NCBI GenBank assembly: GCA_009760855.2
Contig: WPIO01000064.1
Location: 1,228,001 to 1,292,000, forward strand
Origin: Cristatella mucedo
Taxonomy: Eukaryota; Bryozoa; Phylactolaemata; Cristatellidae
Length of the DNA: 64,000 bases
Direction of reading: 5' to 3'
Below are positions 9,501 to 19,690 of this stretch, one piece after another; position 1 is the stretch's first letter; each line of letters starts with the position of its first letter. Under the pieces are notes generated by a model. It searched no databases, was not told the DNA's origin, and saw only the letters and a list, made by a program, of their open reading frames with translations. A program made the position numbers and the translations under genes.

Positions 9501-11234
9501 CCGTGCTTCTTGCCTTGAGCGTACTCTCCCACGTAGCGCGCTCCGGCGCCCAGCTTGAACCTGCTCGCGCGGGCGCGAGCGCTCGCTGGCGACCGTCGCA
9601 TCGGAGTCGAGCCCGTCGCGCGAGAGCATTTCGCCGCGCATTCGACCCGCCGCAGGCAGAGCGCAAGCGACTGCGCTGCCACTGTCTCATGTCGCATGGC
9701 GGCGCTGCTTCGCATCGCTGCCCGCCGCCGCCCTTCGCCGCGCGCTCCCCCGCCTTTGTTACGACTCGCCTTCGCGCGCGCGCGCGCGTGCGCCCTTACT
9801 TGTACGTCCCCTGTCCGTGCCGCTTGCCCGAGTCGTACTGGCCCTGGTAGGTGTCGTTGTTAGGGAGGATGGCCTTGCCCGCTCCGTGACGTTCCTCTTT
9901 TTCGTTGCGCTGGCCATCGTACTCCTAGAGACGCGCGCCAGCGGAGCCTCGTTCGTTGCAGTGGCCGCGCGCTTGGCGCTCATCGCGCCGTCGCAAGGAG
10001 CGACGAAGCTAAGTACTCGCCGCGCGTCGGTCATCGCGCGTGCCGGTAACCGCTTGCCAGTCATCGCGTGTGTACAACGGAGCGCCTTCCGCGGCGGGCT
10101 GCTTGCGTGTTGGAAAGCGAGGAGCCCTTGCGCTCTTGCAACCGACTTATAGGCAAACAGCTCATGAATCAGTTGAGTTTTAGACCAGTATCGCAATACA
10201 AGTGACTTGTTCTAGACGTTTCGTCGATATTCGGTACCGAGCTCCGTCGTTGGCCCTAAGGTGCCTGGTTGCTGTCACTGAGCATGCTACCACCAAGCAT
10301 TTGATCGTGCTGCCTTTGCAGCAAATGTAAATTGCCTAAAGAGAGAGAGATTGAATAGTCCGAGGGCGTTATATCAAACGTATTGTAATTAAAACTGTTA
10401 TCATTCTTAGTGTTATTAGCTATCTAACTGATCAGGCTATTTCAGTCAGAAGCAACAAGCAGCCAAGTAGCATTGCATTCCTTGAGCTTCCAGCAGCATA
10501 AGCTCTTTCGAGAGCTTCACGAGCTTTTTATTCCAACACTTAATCCGCCAACCGAGTAGCAGAATTTCCAGCAGTTAAATGATCGACTCATAACCTTCTG
10601 ACCCCCAGAGACCTGGGGCTTTTCGCTGGCGGCCTAGGTAGAGTCTTACAGAGCCACAGAGCCCAGGCGGTGCCAGCTGGATTTGAGCCGCCTCGGAACC
10701 AAGGACTCCGCTCACCGGTCGGACGGCCTGCCCGGCGGGCGCTGCCTGCCCTCCGTAGCCACGCCGAAGCCAGCGCCCGCGCGCCGCCCAGCTAGCGCTA
10801 ACGCCGGCGCGCGGACGCGCGCGTCCGCGCGCCGCTCGCCTGCGGCAAACTGCCGCAGGCGAGCGCTACGGCAATGCGCTGAGCGAGCGTTCGGCTAAGC
10901 ACGGCGCAAAGAGCGCTCGGCTCTTTTTTCAAATCGCCGAGTTCGCGGCGCCGCTCGCCTTTCCGCCGCCTTCCTGGCGCCCGCAGATAGCCAGCGAGCG
11001 TGAGACGTCGCTGCGACAGCGCGAGCGCATGCCGGCCGACGGCTGCGATTGCCATTAAAAGCGACTGCAATTGCGCGCGGCGCCAAAGTACGAGCTGGGA
11101 CTCTCCCCCTTTGCGCCCGTTACTGGTACTATGCGGTCGGCTCGTCTATCAAACCCGAGACGTTCGCTCCGCGAAGCGCCGCGAGGCGCGGTAACCAGGC
11201 ACCGAGACCAGCGACCTGACTGTCGCGACGGCAC

Positions 11235-11312
<78 letters not shown>

Positions 11313-11373
11313 TGCTTACTCCGAGATAGGGTCCTTGCTCCTCTTCCTCGAAGTCCGATCCGGCGTCCGACAT
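6280..11373 (-). CDS. RSPH1: Radial spoke head protein 1 homologue, complete seven-exon gene, 336 aa
   Basis: RSPH1 is a MORN-repeat protein of the radial-spoke head in motile 9+2 cilia and flagella. Seven exons on the minus strand join in frame with canonical GT-AG sites: 11320-11373, 9800-9924, 9460-9560, 9060-9286, 8744-8815, 8013-8163, 6280-6560 (1011 bases with stop). The acidic N-terminus [12 protein letters not shown] resembles vertebrate RSPH1. Residues 19-190 hold about six MORN repeats (for example [72 protein letters not shown]), then [15 protein letters not shown]. The family-typical WKA-containing segment is at about 206-215 and an acidic Ala/Glu tail ends the protein. Length is close to the roughly 310 residues of human RSPH1. 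Third codon positions are almost all G or C. A small extra C-terminal exon cannot be excluded. Confidence 0.93.
8013..8163 (-). CDS. RSPH1: RSPH1 exon 6
   Basis: The acceptor reads CCTCGCAG and the donor GTACGT. It encodes an acidic linker then [16 protein letters not shown], matching the PKWKA-type segment of RSPH1, and an acidic [10 protein letters not shown] stretch. It ends in phase 1. Confidence 0.88.
8744..8815 (-). CDS. RSPH1: RSPH1 exon 5
   Basis: A 72-base exon, phase 0 on both sides, with acceptor GCTGCAG and donor GTACGC. It encodes [19 protein letters not shown], diagnostic of RSPH1 after its last MORN repeat. Confidence 0.93.
8969..9041 (+). repeat. (GGCTGC)n hexanucleotide tract in RSPH1 intron 4
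   Basis: On the RSPH1 sense strand this reads (GCAGCC)n and begins 18 bases inside the intron. Read through from exon 4 it is stop-free and encodes poly-Ala. Every unit carries a CAG, a potential acceptor-like trinucleotide. Confidence 0.9.
9060..9286 (-). CDS. RSPH1: RSPH1 exon 4, MORN repeats 4-5
   Basis: The acceptor reads TCACCAG and the donor GTGAGC. It encodes 75 codons including [30 protein letters not shown] and [20 protein letters not shown]. The frame stays open into the intron down to 8895. Confidence 0.95.
9460..9560 (-). CDS. RSPH1: RSPH1 exon 3, MORN repeat 3
   Basis: The acceptor reads CGAGCAG and the donor GTAAAC. It completes the split Lys codon and encodes [19 protein letters not shown] and YPDGSKYE. 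It ends after one base of the next codon. Confidence 0.93.
9800..9924 (-). CDS. RSPH1: RSPH1 exon 2, MORN repeats 1-2
   Basis: The acceptor reads CTCTAG and the donor GTAAGG. The exon starts in phase 0 and ends after two bases of a codon. It encodes the first MORN block, with [17 protein letters not shown] and GKRHGQGTY. Confidence 0.92.
10320..10386 (+). mobile_element. L2-like LINE family B 3' tail in RSPH1 intron 1
   Basis: GCAAATGTAAATTGCC then AGAGAGATTGA and GGGCGTTATATCAAACGTATT, a diverged copy of the family B 3' hairpin, antisense to RSPH1. Confidence 0.7.
10805..10865. repeat. Two adjoining GC-rich palindromes in RSPH1 intron 1
   Basis: Bases 10805-10834 form a perfect 30-bp palindrome with no loop. 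Bases 10833-10865 form a perfect 15-bp inverted repeat (CGCTCGCCTGCGGCA) with a 3-base loop. Confidence 0.95.
11236..11312 (+). repeat. (CCG)n microsatellite at the start of RSPH1 intron 1
   Basis: About 25 CCG units, (GGC)n on the gene strand, ending seven bases from the exon 1 donor junction. Read through from exon 1 it encodes poly-Gly. Confidence 0.95.
11320..11373 (-). CDS. RSPH1: RSPH1 exon 1 (residues 1-18)
   Basis: Starts at the ATG at 11373, encodes [18 protein letters not shown] and ends in phase 0 at a GTAAGC donor. A (GGC)n tract begins seven bases inside the intron. Confidence 0.85.
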
Positions 11374-12283
11374 TCCACCCGGGCTAAGCTTTCGAGCGCA
11401 ACTCGCAGCAACGGACGCTCAGGAGATGCGCTGGCCGCCAGCCTAGCAACCGTCTCTAATTGCGCTACGCGGACAATCGGCCGAGACTTAAAATAACAAG
11501 CACGGCTCTCGCAGCCCCCCACACGACAATAATGGGCGGCGGCGGCGGGCGGCGCGCCGCGAAGAGCAGAGCAGGACTCGCGGCGGCGGCGATCGCTGCC
11601 ATGATGGCCTACCGTCGAGCGGAGCGTGGACGACGACGCAGCTACGCGGCGGTCACTCGCCGGCTCCAACGTTGACGCGCTATCCGCATTGGCCGCCGGA
11701 CTGGCGACGGCTGTATTTCGCGCGGCGCGTCGTCTCGCCGGGTAGCCGGCGAGTTGAGGAGCCTTGACGTCGGCAACTTGCCAAAAGTATGCGGCGGCGC
11801 TTGCCGAGAAAAGTCGGAAATTCTTTTGCTACTGACCCGTAAGTGGCGCGTCGCGGAATGGGCGCTGACAGCGTCTGCTTGCAGTCGATGTCGCCGCGGG
11901 TGCGAGCGAGCTGCCGCGGGTGTGGTCGAGCTGCCGCTGCCGGCTTACCGGTGTCGAGCGTTCGTCGCGAGCACGTTGAGCCGCCCAAGGCTCACTGTGA
12001 CGTAGTCGCTCGCGTAGAAGACTGGCTAAACTAGCGAGACGATCGATACCGCTAGTGTCTAGACTAGAGCGCTTCCGCAGGCCTGCGCTGCTTGAGCAAA
12101 TAATGAGTCTCCAAGTCTCTCCCGGACGATGAGATGGGTCAGGTAGCCGACGTGTCCGCCATCTGCTGGCGGCAGAAGAAGCTTTCGCTCCCGGACAGCA
12201 CGCCCACTTCCGTCTTACTCTGGCGGTCGGGCTACTTTTACTCCACCGTCCCCGTTTTCCGTACCAAGTGTCTTCCTCTATCC

Positions 12284-12285
<2 letters not shown>
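11374..12285. other. GC-rich 5' flank of RSPH1, probable promoter / CpG-rich region
   Basis: CpG-dense sequence directly upstream of the RSPH1 start. I see no TATA box or other exon that I can support. Open frames here reflect base composition. Confidence 0.4.

Positions 12286-12349
<64 letters not shown>
12286..12349 (+). repeat. (TC)n microsatellite
   Basis: Pure CT dinucleotide run. The next 450 bases (12350-12798) show nothing recognisable. Confidence 0.95.
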
Positions 12350-12351
<2 letters not shown>

Positions 12352-12796
12352 TTGTGCACTTTGTACGCTCGCCTGAGCAAGATGATTCAGACCAATCTAC
12401 TAATTCGTGATTCCACTAACAAACTGCCCCGAGTGTCTTCACGCGTGCTTTTGCGTGCTAGTTTAAGCCTGGTATACCTTGCTTGTCATAAACTCTTGTT
12501 CATAGCTGCGATTGCAGCAAGTTTCAAAGCACCCAAATAGAGATTGGTTTTGTTAGGGCGCTATTTAAACGACTTACTTACTATTAATGTTACTACTATC
12601 TGCAGCTCTCTTCTGCGCTTCTCTATTTCTCCCGCTCTACCACCGTGCTCTTTATCTTTCACCCGCCATCTTTCTTTCTCCTACCCCCCCCCCGGTAGCT
12701 CGCTTTCCCTACTCGGTTCTCTTGTCCTCGACATAGATAGCCGGCCATATGAGACCCGTACGAATGAGATGTAATTGCTCGTGCATAATATATGTA

Positions 12797-12798
<2 letters not shown>

Positions 12799-12877
<79 letters not shown>
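12799..12877. repeat. (TA)n microsatellite
   Basis: About 39 TA units, self-complementary. It lies about 310 bases upstream of the R2/NeSL-like fragment. The intervening 12878-13189 is GC-rich with no identified content. Confidence 0.95.
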
Positions 12878-12879
<2 letters not shown>

Positions 12880-13189
12880 TCCGCGTATTGTACTCCGACG
12901 ACGAGCGCGTGCGCGGAGTCGCACGTCATCGCCTTGGGCGAGCCGTCGGCAGCCAGCGTGGAGCGCCGCCGTCAGACGAGGAGCGCTTGCGGTACCGGAG
13001 CGGAAATGCCTTAGGCACTGGAAGCAAGGTCGGTCGGCCGAGCCTCGCTGTGGGCAGATGCGCGACGCATCTGCGCCTAAAGCTTCTCTCCTGCTGCCTC
13101 TTGCTGGCCGGCTCCGACGTCTTGTCGGTGTCAACACACACCGACGTGATGGAGCACTCGTTCGTGCCGCACGTCGTCACATCCTAGCT

Positions 13190-14040
13190 TCGGGAGTTCG
13201 CCAGGCTGGTTGGAGACGGCCGGGCTTGGGCGGCCCAGCCCGCACAGTGCACGGTCAGCCGTTGCCTGGTCACGGACAGGTTAGAGACCCATAGCCATCT
13301 CCAGACCACGGGTCATGACCTGCCGCTTCGGGGCTGGCAGTTCGTCCGCCGTGCGCACCTGGACGCGCTGCCAGTGGTTGCTGCGAGGTTCCGGCCACAC
13401 CACGAGACGGTTACCAGCTGCCGCCTATGCCGCACGGAGGCAGAGACCATTTGCCACGTGCTGAGCCACTGCCGATCGATGTCGCACGCAGGCGCGGCCC
13501 AACACGACCTGGTTCTGGGCCGCCTAGTCGGGGCTTTTTCGGCCGCCACGCTTCCGGCCGCCTCGCGGCAGGTCACGCCTTCCCGCTCGCCCGGGGGAGG
13601 GGTGTCCGGTTCTAAAGGCAAACCTGGTAATCGACAACGGCACTGATACGGTCATCGTCGACGTGGCGGTGCTATTTGACGACAGCGAGTATACCTAGAT
13701 GGTGGCGGCCTGTAAAAAGGTTGAAAAGAGCACGTTCATAGCCCGGTCTCTCCCAATCGCTGGCTACCGGACGGCAGTGGTGAGAACCTTCGTGACTGGC
13801 GCCCTCGGAAGCTGGTGGCCCGATAATGAAGCCAGCCTGGCCGACCTCGGTATTGCGTGCGCGGAAAGGATGGCATTTCGGTGGTCATGCGCCTCAGATG
13901 CCATTTTTGGTTCGGAAGCCAAGTGGTTCCTATTCCTGAACCGGGAGTCGCGGGTAGCCCCGCGGCGCCGGCAAGGCAGCGCTCCGCCCGTTAATGTGCA
14001 TATACCTATATTCGCATTTTAATAAACCGGTTCATATATA
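13190..14040 (+). mobile_element. R2/NeSL-type LINE C-terminus: CCHC knuckle and restriction-like endonuclease
   Basis: The fragment encodes the region after RT in LINEs that carry a restriction-like endonuclease. It starts with GWQFVRRAHLDALPV (about 13330), then a CCHC knuckle CRLCRTEAETICHVLSHC (13419-13472), then after frame breaks VIVDVAVLFDD (about 13651), the PD..(D/E)-type endonuclease region, and KVEKSTFIARSLPIAGYRTA. There are stops near 13645 and 13696. The 3' end runs through AATAAA (about 14022) directly into a TA-rich microsatellite. The RT domain is absent. A second copy lies at 54.1-55.36 kb. Assignment to the R2/NeSL/CRE group rests on motif order; the exact clade is open. 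Confidence 0.7.
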
Positions 14041-14199
14041 TATAAATATATATAGTACTATAATTTGCTAAAGTATTCAAAATATAAGTTTATATACATA
14101 TACATATACATACTTCTTTATATAAACGTGCATTGACGTCATCTGGGATGTATATAGTATGTATACATGTGTACAGGTATGTGTACCTATATGTGCTTG

Positions 14200-14240
<41 letters not shown>

Positions 14241-15170
14241 AGAAATGATTAGATGAGGTAAGAGTTTTTCGAGTAAAATTTTCGCCGACAAAATGCGATA
14301 TGCATGTGTGTTCGAGCCCGGACGCCGCATGCACAAAAATGCTGAGTTTAAGAAGTAGGAGCAACTTCCCAAGTGTAGGTCTCAAGATGGTAAATCCCCA
14401 CGGGAACCAAAGATAATTCAATTGACGTATTCGCAATATAAAATGTGAGTTTGAGTTTACTAGCCTGACACTAGTTAGTTGCTACACACATTCGTCTCGC
14501 GGTGGTTTTGTGTCGAAGGCGGACGCGTGCCGTAGGTGCTAATTCTATTAAAGTTTACGTCTTTGGCGAGTGGCAAACGGAAAGAATTGATAGCATTACG
14601 TATTTACTACACTTCAAAAGAATCAAAAACGCCTTGAGTAAGGAACAAGATTGCATTGCAGATGAACACAGTAAGCGGAAGTTTCGTTTAAATAACGCCG
14701 AGTCTGAGAGACCGACGCCGTTAAACGAGACCATTTCGTGCTTTCTTAAGTATGCTGACGTGATAAGAGGAAAAAACCTGCACAAGTATGCATTTATTGA
14801 GTCTGAAAGGCACAGCAAATAAAGGTAGAACTTTTTCACGGTGGTCGACTTGTTCGGAATACGCACAGTCTGGAGCAAGCAAAAGTAAATCTACATGAAA
14901 TTACATTTAATAAATTCTATGCGTTAAACTAAAGCATTACATTAAGACAATTTAGCTTCAGTGTGTTTTATAAAGGTAATCTGCAGATGTTGTCCAGTTG
15001 TACAATGATATTATTATACATAAATTTGGAAGCAATGAATCCCTACCACCCGAGTCCTGCTAGCAGTCAGAATTGGACCGAAAAAACATTGGCCAAACTA
15101 TCAGCGGGATAGTAATATGGATATCTATACATATATTTACAGAGCTCTAGAAAGCAGAAAGAATGGCTTG
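14041..15170. other. AT-rich region with TA microsatellites and an unassigned open frame
   Basis: It contains an irregular TA tract from 14034 and (AT)n at 14199-14236. An open frame at 14502-14822 (+, 106 codons) has mixed amino-acid composition but no recognisable domain, signal peptide or clear splice context. I see nothing else. Confidence 0.3.
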
Positions 15171-15275
15171 ATGGCCGATACAAAAATACGAGCGTATCAC
15201 TTCTTTATTGGTATTTGAACCCACAACGCCCGAAGCCAGAGTCATGAGTCTCGCTAACGAAACCCTTTTCACGTT
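15170..15275 (-). mobile_element. Possible tRNA-derived SINE fragment
   Basis: On the minus strand the sequence has a B-box-like GGGTTCAAATACC preceded by a weak A-box-like stretch. A second similar B box (GGTTCAAGTCC) lies near 15,500 on the minus strand. These are too decayed to assign to a family. Confidence 0.35.
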
Positions 15276-15936
15276 CAAGAACTCCAGCGCTGACAAATGA
15301 TATAGACTATTCCCTCTTGGCTTAAGACTGAAGTGCTCTGTACAAGCAGAATGGCTCTGCTTGTCGTATCGTTATACATATTACTGTCCGAGGCTTGTTG
15401 CCGCTGACAGATATGTCAGCCGCAACATGCAAGTGTACCAAAAAGGTTATGCAACAAGATCGCACCGTGACATCTGCGACGGCTCGTCGCAAGGACTTGA
15501 ACCCCTTTAATTGGTTGGGCGGTATTAATTGATGTGGAATTAGAATCGCTCCAGACGAACCACAAAAAGAGGGCTTGAATGAGACAGATTGACCAAACGC
15601 ACGGTGCCGCTCTTTGTTATGAGATGCTAGTATGGCGTCGGAGACCAGTCGATGACAAAAGATAGTTGCAAGAACGAACGTAGTATGGGGCGTTGTGAAA
15701 CGTGAATGGCCACTTTTGTCCGTGAATCCCTTGCCTTCATAACGTAGTGGAATACTGCAGCTATAAGCAGTTGAAGCGTATCTTCGTTGGAATGATCACC
15801 GTCTTCATTTTGCTTAGCAGCGCTTCGAACACAGTAAAAACGTCTACAGCTTTGACTAGCTTTGCTGAATATGTTAGTATATAGGACTTTACGGGACAAG
15901 GTGATGATGGAAGACAAGTAAATTAATCTGTCATGC

Positions 15937-16092
15937 TCTGGTTTTGCCAGTGGCTAAGTAGCTCGCCTCAACCAAGGTCAAGCTGAAGGCATTAGATGAG
16001 CAAGGTCGAGGGCTCGAGCCTCGTGGCATATGCGAAGCGCTTGAATAGGAATTAGGTTCTTATAGCTCACGATAAAAATGAATTTTATTAAT
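15937..16092 (+). mobile_element. tRNA-derived SINE family 1
   Basis: A diverged tRNA-like head with B box GGGCTCGAGCC, then CATATGCGAAGCGCTTGAATA and an AATGAATTTTATT end, matching other family 1 copies. Confidence 0.75.
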
Positions 16093-16260
16093 TAATTTAT
16101 TTATCATATAATGTGTACGAAATTATGCAACATGTGACTGCATTAGGCTGTTACAAGCAATAATTCTTCGCAGAGGATTTTCTGGAGACACCGACAGAGA
16201 TGCACTCGCATGTGTACTAGCGCACTCACTGGCAAACACACACGCTTACACACATACACG

Positions 16261-16265
<5 letters not shown>

Positions 16266-16322
<57 letters not shown>
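16266..16322 (+). repeat. (CA)n microsatellite
   Basis: Pure AC dinucleotide run. Confidence 0.95.
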
Positions 16323-16324
<2 letters not shown>

Positions 16325-16466
16325 ACCTGCATATAGAGGTGCCAGTACGAAGACCGTGGGCGTATTTACTGGTAGTACAAGCATTTTTAAAGAGCGTTCA
16401 CAGCTTACAGATTGTATGTGTTACCAAGGATTCCAACATGCAATATATAATACACATATAAGAAAT

Positions 16467-16602
16467 AATTCATTCGTATAGCGCCCTAAGATAAATTAAA
16501 AAATATCTACTCTGGCGCTTAACATACGCCTCGGGGCTTGAGCCCACCACCTCAGCCCGACCTTGATCGAGGCAAGCACCTCAACCGCTGGACCAAACCG
16601 AA
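16467..16602 (-). mobile_element. tRNA-derived SINE family 1
   Basis: Reverse orientation: 3' end with ATAGCGCCCTAAG, then the B box as GGGCTTGAGCCC and an A-box-like CAACCGCTGGACCAAA on the plus strand. From 16610 to 17080 I see nothing recognisable. Confidence 0.8.
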
Positions 16603-17080
16603 ACGTGCCTGTCAAATCATACTCACGTACGCACGCTCATACGGAAGACGCGTGGGGCTCCGCGTGCCGATTCCTTTTTTTAAGTACATATTACATGATC
16701 GATATGCTTTTGACCGAAATAAACCCTATTTGAAGGCTGAGTGGTCTGTCGTAACTGAGCCGTCACGTGACTGCTGGAGGCCCCTAGAAGCATGGCCACT
16801 GTTCTTTTGCCCCCTGCTTTCATAGTTTTTGACAGTTTGTTTTGCATTCACAGTTGATGTTTACTTAAAATTAAAGAAAATGAAAATTGAAAGTTAAATA
16901 TTTAACGTAGTTAAATTTTCTAATCAAAGAGTAACAAGGCGCACTTTGTGGCTGGCTAAAGCTTTGATAAGTTTAGCATAATGAGTGGCTCAGCCCTTCG
17001 TTCATGCTCGATTGATATAATTGGCAGTTCAAAAAGCCTCTCCTGCACCGTAGTTGAATGTAAATATTGTTTCCCTTTGC

Positions 17081-17153
17081 AGCAAATGTAAAGCGCCTAG
17101 GAAGAGATTGAGTTCTCTGAGGGCGTTTTATCAAGTGCATTTTTATTATTATT
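17081..17153 (+). mobile_element. L2-like LINE family B 3' tail
   Basis: A good match to the family hairpin (AAGCGCCTAGGAAGAGATTG then GAGGGCGTTTTATCAAGTGC) with an ATT-rich end. Confidence 0.85.
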
Positions 17154-17587
17154 AAATAGGATTTGACTAGCTTCAATTTTGAGGAGCTGCGCTCTCCGCT
17201 TACAACGCTGACAGGTATTGAAGAAGACTATGCGTAAAGCGATCGTCACATCCCGGAAAATCTCTCCGAGGCAGGATTTTAATAAATAATCAGCCACATC
17301 ACGGACTCTCCGGCATGCGGGTGAGATTAAATGCGAAAGTGACCGATGCTCCTCCGCCAGCTCCATCTTCTCGATGGCCACCACGACAATCGTGTCACAG
17401 TTTGAGGCTTAGACCCTATAGAATATTGAAAGACTACCGTAACGATGGCTAATCAGCTCCGCGTTCCGGCTGGTCCTTTACGCATGTAGCAGCACCTCGG
17501 CGACTGCCGAATAAGCAGCTCCGCGCGAGGACGCCAACTCGCTGTTAACGAAAGCGTGCTCTCCTTTCTCTCACCCTGCGACGCTAC

Positions 17588-17818
17588 ATGCTGGCGCAAC
17601 TACACCGGCGCGTGACGGCGCAACACTTCCGGCGGCTCGACGGCCGCACTACGAGGCGGCGCCGGCATCGCCTCTCGCTCCGTCGCTCATCTGCTGCTAG
17701 TCGGGCTGTGGCGCCGAGGCTGCCCAGGGTGCGCTTGCGCCGACCGCTGCTAGTTCAAAAGCCGCGGCAGCGCAGCGCAATTGCGACGCAACGAGCCAAT
17801 AAGGTGCTCGGTAAGTTA
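17588..17818 (+). CDS. Possible first exon in a small GC-rich island (speculative)
   Basis: An ATG at 17588 opens a frame rich in Arg and Leu and very poor in acidic residues, similar in composition to a mitochondrial presequence. It reaches a consensus-like donor (GGTAAGTT) near 17811-17819, inside an isolated CpG-rich island. I find no matching downstream exon and no domain. It could equally be an open frame produced by GC-rich sequence. Confidence 0.2.
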
Positions 17819-17832
17819 GGAACACCATAGCG

Positions 17833-17879
17833 CTAGCTTGAGGAACGCGCGGGCGCCGCCGAAGCGCGCCTCAAGCTAG
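17833..17879. repeat. 11-bp inverted repeat around a GC-rich loop
   Basis: CTAGCTTGAGG at 17833-17843 pairs with CCTCAAGCTAG at 17869-17879 across a 25-base CG-rich loop. Confidence 0.9.
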
Positions 17880-17892
17880 GCCGCTGAATTGA

Positions 17893-18110
<218 letters not shown>

Positions 18111-19504
18111 GAGAGTGATTAGAGTAGATTATCGTCTTTTTTCTACTGCAACCCGTATTGAGCCAATCCGTCTGTAAGCGCAGCTAAGGGACCGCTCTCA
18201 AGCGACTCTTTAAATGCAAACGAGCTAAGATAAGGCCAGAGCCGTGCGTAGGCACCCACTGAGGTTGACCGGCGACACAGAGTCTCTTGTGGGAATGTGG
18301 TGCGTGCAAGCACGGGTACACACACACACAATCTGACGTGCCCCCGCATACAAACGCACACACACGCACACGCGCGCACGCACACACATTTATATATAAA
18401 CACACACACACGCACACACACACGCCCAGACACATGCAAAAAATAAAGTGCATACATTTAGGTTAGACAGAGAAGTAAGTTATGGTGCCCAAAGTCGCTG
18501 AAAGTAGCATCTATCTATGTATGCGTAGTAGCGTTCTCGCACACGCAGAGGAAGAACGTGAAAACGGTTCATGATTTGTACGGAATGTCTGCGCATGCGC
18601 ACGGGAAATGTGCGCAAATCTTAGCACCAAAAGTTAAGTATGAGAGGATACGATTGGGACTCCTGCTTAATTAAGTGCTCAAGCCGCGCCCATAGGATCT
18701 CCATTGTGCGTATGGATATCCAATAGATAGCGTAATGGTTGTAGCCGCCAACAATAGCTGCAGCCTAAGTGCGCCGCTTAAACCCGCTCGGTGTCGTTAT
18801 CTCTGATGGCTTCAAGTCTAACGCGGCGAGCACGAGTGGTAGCCCAATTCATAGTAGGCTACGCACAACTTCACGATACTTCACAACTACTCGTGGGGTT
18901 ACGGCTACTCTTCCTAGGAGCTGCGCGATTGGCGTCAAACGTTGCAGTAAGTAATTTTCGAATGCACACGGAGCAATGCTGCTTTGGAAGCACGTGAAAA
19001 AGACGTGTACTGTGTCCTATTTAAGGCCTATAATTATGATAACATCGCGAATAGGAGATTTTTACAGCACCTTAAGAAAACAATAAATCTCTAATTTAAG
19101 CACTTTTCATGTGCCAAAAAGGAAGTATGTCAATTGTCTAGTGATAGCACTCAAAATTTCAGCACGAATATGCAAACGAAGAAAATTCACATGAACCCGG
19201 CAAATACGGTGAGGAGTAGGAGTGGCTGTAGGAAGTGACGCATGCTGCTCTTTCAGCTGACGGATTAATTGTTTTGAGTTTTTTTGCGTACGGAGAAATG
19301 ATTCTTTGGCTTTCTTTTTCGTCCGTACACTGACCGGCGCTAGTGGCGAACTGCCTGCTCTTCGAAACATAGCCTCATACACTGGTTATAGCGAAACACA
19401 CGTGACTGCAATTGCCGTGGTGCACACGTCAACACCGGTATTCGAGGGTTTAATCCCTGCTCGATTAATGCAATTGTAATCTCCAATCGGTGGGCGCCGG
19501 GTGA

Positions 19505-19690
19505 TGTCCAGATAGACTACGGTTTACCACAGACATTCCAGTAGACGCTAGGTCTGCTAAGTGAAACCTTGAGAAAGCATACAAAAGATCAGCCTTTTCA
19601 TCATCTGGCATGCCAAAACTACTGTAGATCATGCCAATCTATCCTAGTGGCCAAGGCCAAGGCCAAGCCCCGCTCCGATGAAAACATTGT
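19505..19690 (+). mobile_element. L2-like LINE fragment, linker region
   Basis: The sequence around TTTACCACAGACATTCCAGT and GCTAGGTCTGCTAAG matches the same segment of the family B copy near 27,460-27,600, which lies between endonuclease and RT. It is heavily decayed. From 19690 to 21300 I find no gene or named repeat. Confidence 0.55.
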
